A stretch of 64,000 bases of DNA from Dendrophyllia cribrosa (taxonomy: Eukaryota > Cnidaria > Anthozoa > Scleractinia > Dendrophylliidae). This document shows positions 12,401 to 27,100 of this stretch, piece after piece; positions within the stretch are counted from its first letter, which is position 1; every line of letters begins with the position of its first letter. The translations under genes were made by a program, and so were the position numbers. The stretch lies in NCBI GenBank assembly GCA_024195265.1, contig JAJLRJ010000013.1, forward strand, positions 17,926,021 to 17,990,020, written 5' to 3'. Under the pieces are notes generated by a model. It saw nothing but the letters and a program-made list of their open reading frames with translations, did not search any database and was not told the DNA's origin.

Positions 12401-15060
12401 TGTCTGTAAACTACTCTAGTTTAGCTTAGAAACATGACCTAAACAAAATGTCTTCAACTGCATTTGTTTCTGCGTAGAGCGCCTCTCAAAAACCATCAAT
12501 TTTAGTCTCCCGATCACCGTCGAAAAGGCCGAGACGGTCTGAATTCGTTTTTTGCTTGTAGCAGGGCGAAAATAAAGAATTTGAAAAAAAGAATTGTGTA
12601 TTTCATACATGTGTACCAAAGCCTTTTCACCGGCAAAAAATAAAAGGAAACTATTTTTGGTCGCGAAATCGAGTGGACCGCTTTTAGCGGGACTGCCACT
12701 TAATATCCAGCTTCCATTGCCAACAGTCACAAGATCACAAACTACACGTTAAAGGGAGTGAATAACTTTTCATTCTTTCTAGTTTGACATCAACATATCT
12801 GTATATTTTCTGAGAATCTTTAAGAGTGGGGGTTGGGAATGTAAATAAGACTTTGAATAATGTTTTGGCTTGGAAACAAGGGTGAATGTTTAAGGGTAGG
12901 ATCTGAAGGTAGAAAGAATCACATATTTTGGTCTGCAATGGCTGTAAATTTCATGAAGCTGCTCGTACACCACGCCACTTTCCGGTTAGGTAAGACAAAT
13001 TGGTATACAAGCGCATAATATTGTCCGATACTTAACCAACGAGGCCTGTATAATTTAACAGATTGATAAAATGTCACAGTATCGAGAAAAAAAATATCGA
13101 AATATAGAAACTTTAATTCAGTAAAAAGGCTTATTACAACAGTTTACGCCCCAACGCCCGGGAGAATGGAGAAGACGGCTGGCTTTTTAAATTAATGTTG
13201 CTATTATTTGAAGGTTGTTATTTCCGTACAACGTTATTTTAATTCTTTTTCAGGGCATTAACGCGGTTAAACGCTGTATGAGGCTTGTCAACAATGTAAG
13301 TGATGCGGTGCTCAAACTGAATCTCCCAGATGAAGAAATTATATCCATTCAAACGGTCGGTATGACCTTCGCATTAGGACGTCATTCACCTGCAAGATTG
13401 GCTGGATTGCAAATTGAAAGTGGCGATGGAAAGTTTATTCTACCGGCTGAAAGAATGGCAACGGTTTCCCACGTCAGCAATACTAGTTTCTTGGATACTC
13501 AGGTAAAAAAAAATACTCAACTGAAGTGAACGCATTTTGCTTTGAAAAAAAGTGCCGTTACCAATGATGTCTTGAATAAGCAAATTGTGAAAGAATTATT
13601 TAAAAAGTAACCTCTCCCTTAAATTTACAATAATAGCAACAATTTTTGGGCTGTAATTGGCTCGATTCGGCGTGAGTTATATTTGTTTTAGTTCTTGCCA
13701 TTTTCTTCTTCGAAGCTCAGCAAATTCCAATTTAATCTGCCTGCGCGTAATACGGCATAACAATCCCGATATCCGAGTAGTATGATTTGCAACAACCCCC
13801 CCCCCCCCCCCCCCCCCTTGTACCACGGTTGGGGTATAAATCAATCAATCAATCATCTTTATTTAGTCACGGAATCTCATTCATAAAAATGCTCTTCCAG
13901 AGAGCCGTGCAAAAATCATGCAATAAAAAAATACAATATTAAATAAATATGGTCATAAAATTATACTAAATTACAAATATGATATAAACGATTTCAGGCT
14001 TGTATACGTTTGCGTGTACGTCCGAGGGTTAATAAAGATTAACTTATTTTGTTAATATTCTTGCTTCGTAATCTCTCGGCGGATTTCTAAATTAAAAGTG
14101 TGATTTAAAATAATAATGTATAGTTGTGTCGAACCAATCAAATATCTTATTTATGTTTGTAGATGCTGTCTATGCCGTTTAACCCATTTACCTGGGACAT
14201 AACAAGAGATAGGATTCGTTCAAATGTGTTAACGCTGGAACTTAAAGATGACAAACGTAGAACGATCAAGGTATCTCAACTCGCACGTGACATTACTATC
14301 AAAATTTCTCTCAAAGAAACTTACGATGTTGTAGAAAACGCTCATTTTTTCATAAAGAAAAGTGCTTCTCGTTTTCATGAAATAGATGTGGATTATGAAA
14401 ACTCGTTAATTCAACTTAAAGTGGCACCCGAGGATGCATCTGCTAACTTTTTGATATTTATGAGATTTGGTAGCCGACCAACCATCCATGAACACGATCT
14501 GAATGGAACTGTATCCATAAACGAGATGTGTATTTGGACAAGAATCCAAGGAAATATCGAAAGGAAACGACTGTGTTCTCCAAACGGAATACACCCTATT
14601 CAGTTACTGGCACAGAGAGCTGGAAAGTATTATGTTGAGGTGCGAAGTCATGAGAAATTTACAAAACCTCAACAGAGGGAAAAACGTTCATGTTTTGGAC
14701 ACGGCAGGCAAAAGCGATCATGTATCGAAGTAAAAAGTCCCCCTCCTACCGCAAGTCAGAGCCAAAGTGTAAGTGTCGTGCCTACGTATGATCCAAGCAC
14801 TGATTACAACTACACTTTAAGAGTGGCTCTTGCAAGTTGTGTTTATTGGTCAGATGATCGCCAAATGTGGACAACAGAGGGTTGTCAGGTAAGAATGAAC
14901 CAATGCAATCATGATTAATAAAACTAATAATATATATACAGCAGTTTGCAAAAATTTTGAACCCCCCAAAATATATCATTATATCCAAATATACATAGCA
15001 TTGTTAGGGAGCAGGGATATAATGATATATATTTGGGGGGTTCAAAATGTTTGCAAACAG

Positions 15061-15120
<60 letters not shown>

Positions 15121-18100
15121 GTCGGAAGCACAACAATTAAGATTGACGACCGGGCTATTTTTCAATTTTAGCAATTCTCAAAAACAGTACAAAAGTTCAC
15201 AAAAACAACTTTTTCTCCGTCTAGAATAACTAGTACGACTAATTTCCAAATAAAATACACCTGTTGCTTAATTGCCCGAGAAACTGATTTGGAAATCAAA
15301 ATTGCAAAAAGTACACAAACATAATTGCATAAGACCACACGAGTGAAGTTAGAACTATAAAATCGAAGTCTTGTTTTGTTCACATAAAATCGCTTTTCAA
15401 CCTATGTAATAAATGAACAAACACATGGACTGGCCTGCACAAATACACTTGACTAGCCTGCCAAGATTAGCTTTTGCTACCTGCGGGCCTGTCTTATAAA
15501 TTGTATAATAAATAACTAATAAAGATTTTTGTTTGTTTATTTTGTTACAAAAAATTGACAACACAATCTTCTTTCGAAAAATTTTATTCAAATCTCTATA
15601 AGTTTATGTTTAATTAAAAGCAAAACGCGAACCATTTATAGCGCATCGAGGCCGAGCTGTCTTTGAGCACGTTTTATAAACAATTCTCCAAAACTAGAAC
15701 AACAAAGAACAAGTCAATCACAGATTGATATCAACATAAACTCCCATCGAAAAATGTATTTTGTTTTACCTTTAAGTCCCTCGACTGCTTGGAAATTATT
15801 TAAATTTCCGCTTCTTCGGTTCTGAAACCCAAAGTGACAAACATCTCCCCGCATTGCTTCCACATTGATAAAAACATATGAAGTTAATCGAAGTAAGATT
15901 TTATCCCTGTAAGCTCTTCTTTTTCCACTATAGCGGCTTCTGATCGAGTATGTCTTAATTAGTATCCCTGTCTTGAGTAGCAAACTGCGAAATAATACAG
16001 GAAAATAATTTAAACGGTTTTCTCCGCTTACTAAACACAGCAAAACATCAAAGTGTTTACCGAGCTGACGTGACATTCAGCCGTGTAACCGCGCGAAAAA
16101 CGCGAAAAACAAAGCCTTGCTTTGATTTCAAAATTGCTAAGATTCCGGATGTTGTATGGCGTCATACGCGCATGTTTTGCGACGTCATACGCGCCCGCAA
16201 GCTAGCTCTGCCCAACGCGTACGGCGGGCGGCGGCGGGTGGGCACAGGGACCGACGCGCCGGCGAAACATTCCGCTAGCCATGACCATGAAAAATGACGG
16301 GCATAGGTTCTATGAGTATGGAGCTTCGCAGCGGGCCTTCGGCCCGCGAGAGCTCCGCTATTAAATTGAATGAAGTTCGGTGCATAGTACTTTCATTAAT
16401 TAAGTAAACGATATGAAAAAACAAACTGGTATAACCTCATCAACTAAAATAAGATTGTTTTATTCTTATTGTGATTTTCTATTGAAATTTGGCGTGTGAA
16501 AATCCCCGTTCGGAATTTGCAGCCAATCAGAATGGTGAAACGACTTTCTCGCACATTAAAAAGGCGTTTCGTCCTATCACAAATGTATAACATAAACAAA
16601 TTACAGCATGGGAAGCCTCGCTCGTTCGATTTCTGATACGAACCAACTCGTGCGTAAATACCGCACGCCCGAACTGCCCATGAAGTAATCTTTATATTCT
16701 CTATAATAGACCAGTAACCTATGTCATATATCGACAAGTACCTTGTGAAAATTCTTGTATAACAATACGCAGTATTAACTACAATGGTGGACAAACGTCC
16801 TGGGAGCCACCTTCTCCCTCAGCCACATCCCATTCAGTGTTGAACACTTCCTTCCCCCGCCCCCATCTTAACGTGTTGGGCCCGCATATACATAATGCTT
16901 CGTAGCTCTCAACATTGACTGCTGTGGGGGAGCAGGAAGTATGACTTGTTCCAAAATGAATAGGGATGATTTTCGTTCAGGTAAAGTAGAATCTCCCGCA
17001 TCCTTGGTTGCGCCTTTTGACTCACCTCAGTCGGCGGTTTAATTCAGTTCTCGTTCGCCCCGCAAGTACGCCCTTTGCAGGCCTGATCCAAGGAGGTTTG
17101 GTCCAGCATTGTAGGTTGTATATGTTGTGGTTCAATTTTTGTTTTGGTTTGAAAATTTTCAAACCAGTTTATTTTGTTTTTAAACCAGTTTAAAATTTTT
17201 GAACTGGTTTATAATTTTTCAACCAGTTTATTTTTTTCAAAACACAGCACTATTTAGGGTTAAGCACTGATGTTATTGGTTAGCTTTTATATAAGGTAAG
17301 GGCCAATGCTCACCAGTGCTAAAAGTATACCATTTGGGTTTAACCTCATCCCAGAGCTTCTCGTTAAAGGGCTATTTTGACAGGTTGGGGTTTGTATAAA
17401 TGTGTAATCACTATAATTGAGTCACTACTTTGGCATATAGTCTTGCTCGCCAAGACTGACAATCTTGACCCTAGCAACATTTTGGGATTAAGCGATGTTA
17501 CTTTATCACACTTTTCGATTTGAATGGCTACCGTGTCTCCAACTTTGAAGATTTTTTTAGCCTGCTATGGCTCTGTGACATGTTATGTTCATGGTGTAGC
17601 TTGCTTCTGTTGTGAAATGGCACCACTTTTCAATTAAGGTCTTTGTTTGCTTTGCTCATGATGGTAGCTCTCATATTCTCTTTCCATGTTCTGTTGGAGC
17701 ATCCAACAAGTCCTTGTGTGGTGGGTGTTCTTGGGCTTCCATGCTTTAATTCTATGTCATTCTCTTTGGCAAAGTTTTGAACCGTTTCATTCTTAAATTA
17801 TCTTCCATTATCACAGATCGATTATTTGCTTTCGGTACCCATATGTGTTGCAATACACCTTCAGAGTAGCCAGGACTTCAGTTGCTTTCTTTCCATGCAG
17901 AAGATAAGTAGTGACAAACTTTGTGTGGTGATCGTTTCCGGACATCATGACCCCTGTGTGAGGATTTGAACATTTGCATGCACAGTTTCTGAAATCCATC
18001 AAGTCTATTTCAATGAGGCTTAGGAAACCTTCACTTTGTATTCAGCTTTTAAAAGGCTTAGTAGATTTTAAACTGGTTTTAAAAAAATAAACTGGTTTGA

Positions 18101-18129
18101 AAATTTTAAACCAAAGAAAAATTCAAACC

Positions 18130-18178
<49 letters not shown>

Positions 18179-21100
18179 CCTTGCTACAGCTTGCTACATA
18201 GAAAAGCAATGCAGCAAACTTGAATAGGAAACGTATCTAGCGGTGATTTCAAATGTGATCTGTTAACGAACAGAACGTTCCTTCTCAAGCCGAAGTCTAT
18301 CCGCGGCTAAAACTGAATGTGTCAGTCAGCTTAAGGTTATATTTTCCGTCTTACAATTTCCGCAGGTTCTATCTGCCACTGTAAATGAATCCCTCAACTG
18401 TTCCTGCAACCACTTGACGTCATTCGGAGGAAGTCTTCTGTTAAAACCAAATCCAATCGACTTCGACAAGGTCTTTGAAGAATTCACGAAACTCGAGGAG
18501 ACAGGAAATGTGTCTGTCATTGTGTCCATTTCGTTGGTTTTTGTGACTTATTTTGTTGTGATCATCATCGTCAGACGAGAGGATAGAAAGGACGCTGCTA
18601 GGAGAGTAAGTTTGCCAATTTTACTCTATTTATGTTGCTAACCTCTTTCTATTACCATTCACTTGGAGGGGATCGAGGGCGGTTAGCAGTACTCTTATAT
18701 AATTACTTGTTTCCTGGCCTGTCGTCTACATGCGGCTGGTGCGAGACTTACTTCTAATTAGCAAGAAATCATCAAAAGAATATGAAAAGATTTATCTATC
18801 ACTCTCGATCTCTAACCTTGCGAGATTTACCGCACTTGTTTCTTTGTTTGTTTTTCTTTTTAATTTAGCGTTCACAAGGAGCCTTTTCAGGCACTCTGGT
18901 GACGGAAATCCCTAAGTAACAATATTTTAGAACTCCGTATGGAAATGGGTTTCTGGGTGTTGGAAACCCTGATAAAACAATTTCTGTCATTTTTGATGGA
19001 TGACTTTTGTTGTGTCAGTGTTCAGGACTATGCGGGTACAGCCTTGTTTAACTAGATATTCAACTATGATAAACGCCTCCTTTTGGGGGTGTGTTGTCTG
19101 TCGTACGACCTTTGTTCATGCACTTGGTCGATTTGCTTATGTTGTTGAAGTATATCTTTGTATGTCACTGTTCAAAACTACGCTCGAACGGCCTTTTCTG
19201 TACGATAATTGATAATTGTATTGACTAATAATTGTTTTTTGCATTTTTGTTTCACAATTGAATTTTATAGCCCTTTTTTGAATCGGGCTTGGCCTTAAGC
19301 CAAGCGCTATTGCTTCACCGGCCCCAAACCCTTTCGTCCAATCCCCACCCTCCCCTCACTCCAACGTCCTCTCCATGGGTAAGGCAGGTGAGCATTACAT
19401 ATCGCGGGCCCAATGTTCGCTGACAACCCCCACCCCTCTCCTAGACGTTTTGCTCTACCGACCTCTAACCCCCTGCCGTCCAACACCACACCCATGAGCC
19501 TATGACATTCATTCTGAATTCATATCACGTCACATTTTAAGATCAAAGACTCCTATCAGCCAACTCGAAATGAAAGATTCTACAACTAATGTGGAGAGGT
19601 TATGAGTACGACCCGAGGGCAGTACTTCGGTATTGACTATCTGAATAGATAAACAAGAAAAAACAGAAACGCTTAGCCATTGAGCCATAGCGGAGTAGCT
19701 GCTTTTGATTGTTGAATTTTATTATTTTAACGAAGATACACGTAAAAACGCGTGTTTGTTTTGAAAAAATCCATTTGAATTCTGCAGATTTTTTTAATGT
19801 TCGATCAAAGAACTCCAAATGCAAAACATCACAGCAGCTTTTTAAAAATGTCTCCTTTTCGATGGTCGATTATTCTCTACACTGTGTTCCTTTGCATTTG
19901 CCACGAAAGCCTTGTGCACTGGTCAGCGGAAAAACCAAGGAAAAGTTACAGCTGATGGGAGTAGCGAGCGAGCGAGTGAAAATTTGCATACTTGCCACCG
20001 TCTGCGATAACCATTTCATTACGCTTATCTTATTTACGAGTTAAAAACCATATTAACTTGGCCGGTAAATTACTTGCAAAAAACTGACAAAAATGGCCTG
20101 TATGCTATTTCGCCGGTTTAATTTTCACGATCCCTGGACAATGCGTAAAAAATCACTGGGGTTTATGTCGGATGTTTTTGTTAACGATTTAGGTGTTCAG
20201 AAAAATGCAAATTCAAATTACTCTATAAAAGAACGCGCAGCTACTTTAGGACTTGAAGCGGTACTTACCTTTTATCTCGGCAGGTGGTAGTTTTTACGCC
20301 TGAGTAAGCGTTTCTCTCAGAGCACTTTGTTAGCTTTTTTTAACAAATAATGCATGACAAAAGAAAAAGCAGCTGCATATGAACAACTAATTAGTCTGGT
20401 TTTAGTCATGTTTTTTTATTGCTAGTTTCAAAAATTCATTTTAGTTTTATTTTTTCAAGTATTCTTTTTGTTTACGTTTTGTTTGTTTTAACATGTTTAT
20501 TTATTGTTTATTTGTTTTTACATTATGCTTACTATTTAATTGATTTATTTTCATTTCAGTTTCCGGGGTGTTTCCTAGGTGGTCCGGGGGTGGTCACGTG
20601 CCTTATCCATATGAACGGCGTTGGATGGAGGGGAGGGTGGGGAGTTGGACACAGATGATAGGTGTATAGTGAAGCAAAACGTCTAGAAGATGGGATGGTC
20701 GGTGAACATTGAGTTCACGATATGCAATGGTCACCTGCCTTACCTATGAAGTAACACCCCGGAACCCACCCCGGATAGGTTCCGGGGTGTTCCTGGGGTG
20801 TTCCGGGTTGTTCCGGGGGTGTTCGGGCTAGGTTCCGGGTTATTCCGCGGGTGTTCCGTGGTGTTCCGTGGTGTTCCGGGATGTTTCGGGGTGTTCCGGG
20901 GATGTTCCGTGTTGTTCCGGGGGTGTTTCCAGATGTTCTAGGTCGATTCCGTGTTTTACAGACACCTCTTTGCATGCATGCAATGCACGAGACATTCCTT
21001 TTAAAACTGGTCAACGAATTAGGTCTTTACGTGACTTGAATCGCACGTTTCAAAATCGCACGACATTTTTTATGTCGTTGTTATAATACGTTTAAAGCCC

Positions 21101-24100
21101 GATTTTACTACTCGAAGGTAGAAGGTAGAGTTCTTGTTTATACATGACCTACTAAAATATTTTCGGTGACTGCTATAAAACTAACCACTAGCATGTTGAT
21201 TTTAGGCCAGTCGTATAAAAGAACTTCCCGCCTCATCAAGTAACACATACCAATACACCATCACCATAACAACGGGGATCTGGTGGAATGCCGGAACGAC
21301 AGCTAAAGTCGCCATGGAAATTTACGGTGCCGAAAACAGCACAGGAATAATTTGTCTAAACACCGACGAAGATGCGAATGGCTCGCTGTTTCACCGTGGT
21401 GGCTTAGATGTCTTCCGTTTCACCGTTCACAAGTCTTTGGGTTGTGTACGTGGGGTGCGGATCGGACATGATAACTCTGGCAGTAGTCCCTCGTGGTTTC
21501 TTCAAGACGTGACTGTTTTGGACGTACAGACACTCAATTCATGGACATTTCATAATAACCATTGGTTAGCTCTGGAACGAGGAGACGGAAGAATTGAGAG
21601 GGTTTTGGATAATTCCTCAGATGACTCAGACTTAAACAGTGAGGTGTGGAAATGGTGGAAGAAAGGCCTTACGGAGAAACATGCATGGGTGTCCGTTTTG
21701 GCGAAGCACTCAAGAGACCGATTTTCACGTTCTCAGCGAGCATCGTGTTGTCTCTCAATACTGATGTCAGCTATGTTAGCAAACGCTTTGTTCTATGATG
21801 ACAACAAGAAGTCGTCTTCGATATTCATTCAGGTAGGACCACTAAAATTTTCTTGGAGAGAGGTTATGGTCGGAATTCAGAGTGCCCTTATCGTTGCACC
21901 AGTAAACATTCTCATCGCATTCTTGTTTGAGAAAGGGAGCTTGAGAACGTCAGATCAGCAGAATCAGGCCAGCAATTTGAGGAGATGGCTTATTAATGTG
22001 GCATGGATACTTTGCCTCTGCGCCACCAGCATCTCAGCAACCCTGACAATCTTCTACAGCCTTTATTGGGGAAAGAACATATCTGAACAATGGCTATCTT
22101 CAATGATATTATCAGTAGTGTTAGATGTCACAATTATGGAGCCGACAAAAGTGTTTGTTGTGGCGGTATTTCAAGCAATTGTAAGAAGGATAAAGCAAAG
22201 GGGAAAGATTGGATCGGTGACGGAAAAACATCAAGTATCAACGAAAGGAAGGTTATGGAAGATAAATCTTTCAACGGTAGAGGAAATGCGAAGACGTCAG
22301 GCCAGGAAACAAAATGTATCACGTTTATTCGTAGAACTTGTCGTTTATGCTTTATTTATCATCGTTTTGATAATAGTCTGCTATGGTGATAGGAATGGTC
22401 ATCGCTATTTCATGACTAAGTCGATCCGCGAAGGCCTGCCGCGATTTCAAAAGGTACGCGATAATGATATTTCACTTTTTTGGTTAACAACTTTCTGCTC
22501 TAATTTTAACACCAAAGTCGCATACCAACATTTCATGTTCCTACTTCCTTATTCCAAACCCCAGTTCCCTACAACTGCTTTTTTTCTATGGTTAAAACAA
22601 AATTGGCAGTGGCGTTTGTTTGCTTGTTTGTGTGTTGTTTTTTTTTCGTCTTAATGACTTTTCGCTTTTTGTTGTTTCTCTACATGTTTGCCGTTTTATA
22701 TTTCATCCGGTAATTTACTTCTTGGTTCGTTTGCTCGGTTTTTTTTTTGTTGTTTGCTCAGTTTGCTTAGTTCGTGCCTGCTCGTCTTTTTATTATGTTT
22801 GTTTGTTTACTTGTCGGTTTCATGTTTGATGCTTTTTTTCACCTCGATGGTCCTTGTTATGGGTTCGAGGAGCCGTTTACGTTTACCTGCTGCTACTGTC
22901 CACTAAATATGTCGTTGTTCTCTGTGGGGACAGAGAAGCAAGTTATAAGAACCACATTCGTCTAGAGCTTGTAACTAAAACAGCGATATGGTAAACATTA
23001 ATCAAGATACAAGTCACTGCTACTTCTTCTACTAAGAGTAAATTGTCATATCAGTATCTTAGACTTAGTTTGAAAGTGGTCGGTACGTTGAAAAAATTTG
23101 TTGTGTTTAGAAAAATAAAATTATCACTGTCTTTAAAGAGGCAAAACAAAAACTTTGAGAATCTTCCCTGTATACTAGTTGCTAACTACGATATGATATT
23201 TACACATTTTAGGTATCTAACAACCAATTGTATTGGAGGTGGATGCGCAACGTTTTTGTCCCTGGCATCTATGCAGGAGCGTGGTACAATGGACTGCAAG
23301 AAAACGAAAGTATTTACATTGGTGACCAATGTTCTGCTCTTGTCGGAATGCCGCGCATTACACAACTCAGAGTTAAGCCAAGTAAGTAGTTGTGCATAAC
23401 GAATTGCCTCGAAAGTTAACTGTCACGTAAATTAATCCAGCGATTGATAGGTTTCGTCCGTCTGTAAGTTGGTTGGTTGCGTTGCCTGCATCTAATATGT
23501 AACATTACCTCAAGGTGAGGTCAAATTATGGTATGAATAGACGCGTTAATAGACCGTTTTCATAATTACGTCACATACTACAACTACCAGCATTCCTTGC
23601 GCTTAGCGCGTGGGAGTCTCGCGCGAACATTTGCGCGAACCTTCGCGCAAAACACGAACACTGGCAAAATGATATGGCGGTCACGTCCGATACGAAAGTA
23701 TAAATGGAATATAGCAATTTAAAATTTAAAACCAAACCACGAACCACTATGAATAAAAGAAAAAGGAAGAAAGAGTAAGAGAAGAAAATAAAATAAAAAT
23801 ATACTTGATCACACGACTTGAACGAAAAAAGGCGCGAAAAATGTTGCCGTGTGTCGCTGTTCACCTTGGCAAAGCTGTTCAAATGCACGATGAAACCGCT
23901 CGATCTGGAGAGAACGAACGAACACGTTTTTAAGTTGTTAAAATGCCTTATTATTGGCTTTGAAATATGGTATCAGATGCTTTATACTTCCTCGAAATTG
24001 TTCCTAAACATTGTTTGAAGCGGATTGAAACCGAAAGATCTCACCATTACGGCTGTAGGAGCTAAAATGAGCAAGTTTGTAAGCTTATCTTTTCGCACCG

Positions 24101-27100
24101 CGGAATGTTATAAGATTAATATGTGCGAGTTTTGTCGAACTCAGTGGAGAAATTATTTATGAACTGGAACAGACTTTCTGTGCAGCTCAAAAGCCGTTGT
24201 TTTTGATTGATTGATTGATTTGATTGATTGGTTGTTAATTCAGGAAAGAACAGCTTATGTATGTTCTAAAGATGCGGGTTCTTTATAGCGAATGGTCGAT
24301 GTCAAAACAACAACAAGAACAATTCAACGTTTAAAAAACATGGTGTATTGGAAAGCTTGGTGATAAAGTAGACTGAAAAGCCACATCGAGTGCAGGTGAC
24401 GATTTCTTTAACGTTTATTTGTGTCCAAAGGCATTAATTTTTGTCAGACTACATTGATGGTAGTTCTTTCAAATCGGACAGCTTTTCGCTCCGTTCAGCC
24501 GCATACTTGTTCAATTTGTTTTTCAATTCTGAATTGAACTCCACGATTGTCTGTCATTTCATAGCTGTATTTGGTAAGTCTGACGATGTTTTATAATAGG
24601 TAGACTTTTCGTAGAAAACCTCGGTTTGTGAAATACTGTTATAATACTGTTATTCATTATTTAAGAAATTGTAAGCACATTGCGCCGCAAAGATAAGAAA
24701 CTCGTATTATAAGCTCAGGTTTTTGGCATTCAGTCACAGTTTTTACCTTACTTACTATGGCTCGAAATTCTTTATAAAAGTTCTTACAAATCTTATTAAA
24801 AACCACGTCATGTGAAGGTAAAACTAATACGTCCCAGTATATAAATATAGTGTGAAATTGTAATTAAAACTGTCAAAAATTATAAGCCACACGATTCTTG
24901 AAACTTTGATTCGTGAAACTATAAAAACGAATGCGTCACAACACGAAAGCGTGAAAGACGTAAAACTTATCTTGAAAACTAGGCTTTTCAATCAACTCAG
25001 CTTATGTAAAAAAACAACAAAGTACTTTTCTTCTGGTTCTTTTCCTTTTAATGACGCCCCAGGCACGTCTTCTTCAGAAAGTCTGAGAGACATCTCGCTA
25101 AAGCTCACATATTTTGCGCGAAGGTTCGCGCGAGACTCCCACGTTATGCGCAAGGAATGCTGGTAGTTGTATTATTTGACGTAATTATGAAAACGGTCTA
25201 TTGGCCCATTCTAAACAAGAAGCTGTACACATCTTGAACTCGTGGCGTCTTTAACCCATTGCATTATTGATTCCTACAGCAATAAGTGGCGAACACAATA
25301 TCAAACGGTGCTATCCATCCATGAACGCCTTCTTGAAAACTTGTACGCTGTAATTGTTCTTTACGCTTCTCAAGTCAACGCACAGAGAGATTTTCCGCCA
25401 TATTGAAATCAAGAGCGAGATCACAAGGTCGCGGTTCAACCAATCAGACCAGTGAAACTAAAATTTGCATTCCCTAATGTGAGACGTAAAAACAGAAAGA
25501 AAACTCAGACCCGAATCTACAACTCCTCGTCTTCGCTACGAGTAATAATTTCGTATTATTAAAAATTAAGAAACTTGCCATTACATGTTGTTTCAATATT
25601 TTTCAACGTTCGTTAGCTTCTGTCAATATATTTCATGCATATCGAGTGGTCGTATCAACGGGCTAACTTAATAACAAGTAAGTAACAGTCGGAGACTGCA
25701 AAAGGTGGTCATTAGTCGCAAATCGACCGAGCGTGATCGGACGTTATGATTTTTTAGGCCAAAAAAGTAGCCGTAAAAATGAGCTGGTCGTATGGCACGG
25801 TCGTATTTGTGTCACGGTCTAATGATGTTATTTAAACTTGATTACTTCAGAGCCCTGTGAAGTTGTGGACTACATGAAGACAACTTTCCACACCTGCCAT
25901 TACGCTTACTCGAAAGAAAACGAAGACACGACACCTTACAGCAAGCCAGGATGGTTACCGGTCGAGAATTCTACGAAGACACACGAATTAAACCGACTTT
26001 GCCCGAAGCCATGGCGATATCAGACCCCTGTTGAAACCAAAACTGTAACAAAATGGGGGCACCTTTCGTCTTACTCAGGAGGAGGATTCGTAGCTGATCT
26101 TGGCTATAAAAGAAGTACCAGTCTCCAAATAATCGAAACTTTGCAGACATATGGATGGTTAGATCTTCAATCACGCCCGGTAATCCTAGAGTTTTCCGCG
26201 TTCAACCCTGCGACTAATCTTCTTGTGATCGTCAATCATTTTTATGAAACTCACACATCTGGATATAAAGAATCATTTGAAAGTATTGACACCATTTCCT
26301 TGTATTCAGAGGAAACCGGTTCTCACCAGTTTTATCTTCTCTGCATATTAATTTTCATCGTATTCGTGCTGTTCTTTGTTGGAAAAATATCTTACACTGT
26401 GTATAAGCAACAGTTAAGCTTCTTCAAGTCCTTCTGGAATTGGGTAGATGTTTTCGAAGTAGCCTTTTCTGTGCTGGCTGTCGTCATGAACATTATTCGT
26501 TCATCCAAAGCCGTTGCGACAATAAGAAAAATGAAAGCTAACATCTACGCCAATGTGAATTTCCAAGACGTCATTATTTTGTCTGAGATCGAAAACGCCG
26601 TTCTGGGAACTCTCATGTTCTTAGTCACTTTGAAGCTTTTGCGGCTTATTCGTTATAATAAGAACGTTGGCATATTTTCAAGGACAATTAAAATGTATTC
26701 AAAGATCCTTCTATCCTTCTTCCTTGTGTTTGCAATTGGTTTCGTCGCGTTCATACATTTTGGTATTCTGGTTTTTGGGACAGGTTTCGAAAGGTACTCA
26801 TCTCCTCTGAAAGCGTCGTATTTTCAACTGGAATTAATTTTAGGCAAGGTCAAAGCCAGACCAATTAACCAGCTAACTGAGGTAAACAGATCATTTGGGC
26901 GCACTTTTTCGGCTTTTATTCTCTTAACACTTACTATCTTTCTGATGAACATCTTCATCGTCACATTAAACGATTCACTGGTCGACGCAAAGAAGTCCGT
27001 TATACGTAGCGGACTGTATCAGATTATAGACGAACAAAGTGCTAACAATGAAGAAAGAAATAAAAAGTTATTCGACGACATCAGTAAAGGCCTTAAAGAA

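Larger units (their letters stand above)
10301..12703. repeat. 2.4-kb near-perfect palindrome with ~95-bp centre
   Basis: TTAAGTGGCAGTCCCGCTAA at 10301 is the reverse complement of the sequence ending at 12703. Pairing continues with few differences to about 11456/11549, giving arms of about 1,155 bp. The centre (11457-11548) is not paired. Each arm carries an exon-like coding segment with its own splice acceptor (11179-10777 minus, 11823-12227 plus). Transcription across it would give a long double-stranded RNA. No target duplication was found at the outer edges, so an inverted segmental duplication is as likely as a foldback transposon. Confidence 0.9.

Noticed and set aside
15062..15117. 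TA run as a promoter or origin
   Set aside because: A plain dinucleotide microsatellite beside a TA-targeting palindromic element explains it.
20715..21014. Proline/threonine-rich 99-codon frame on the minus strand
   Set aside because: It is the translation of the 10-11 bp GTTCCGGGGT minisatellite.
22620..22965. Hydrophobic frames after polycystin exon 6
   Set aside because: T-rich intron sequence; the strong donor at 22453 and the acceptor at 23212 leave this stretch out.
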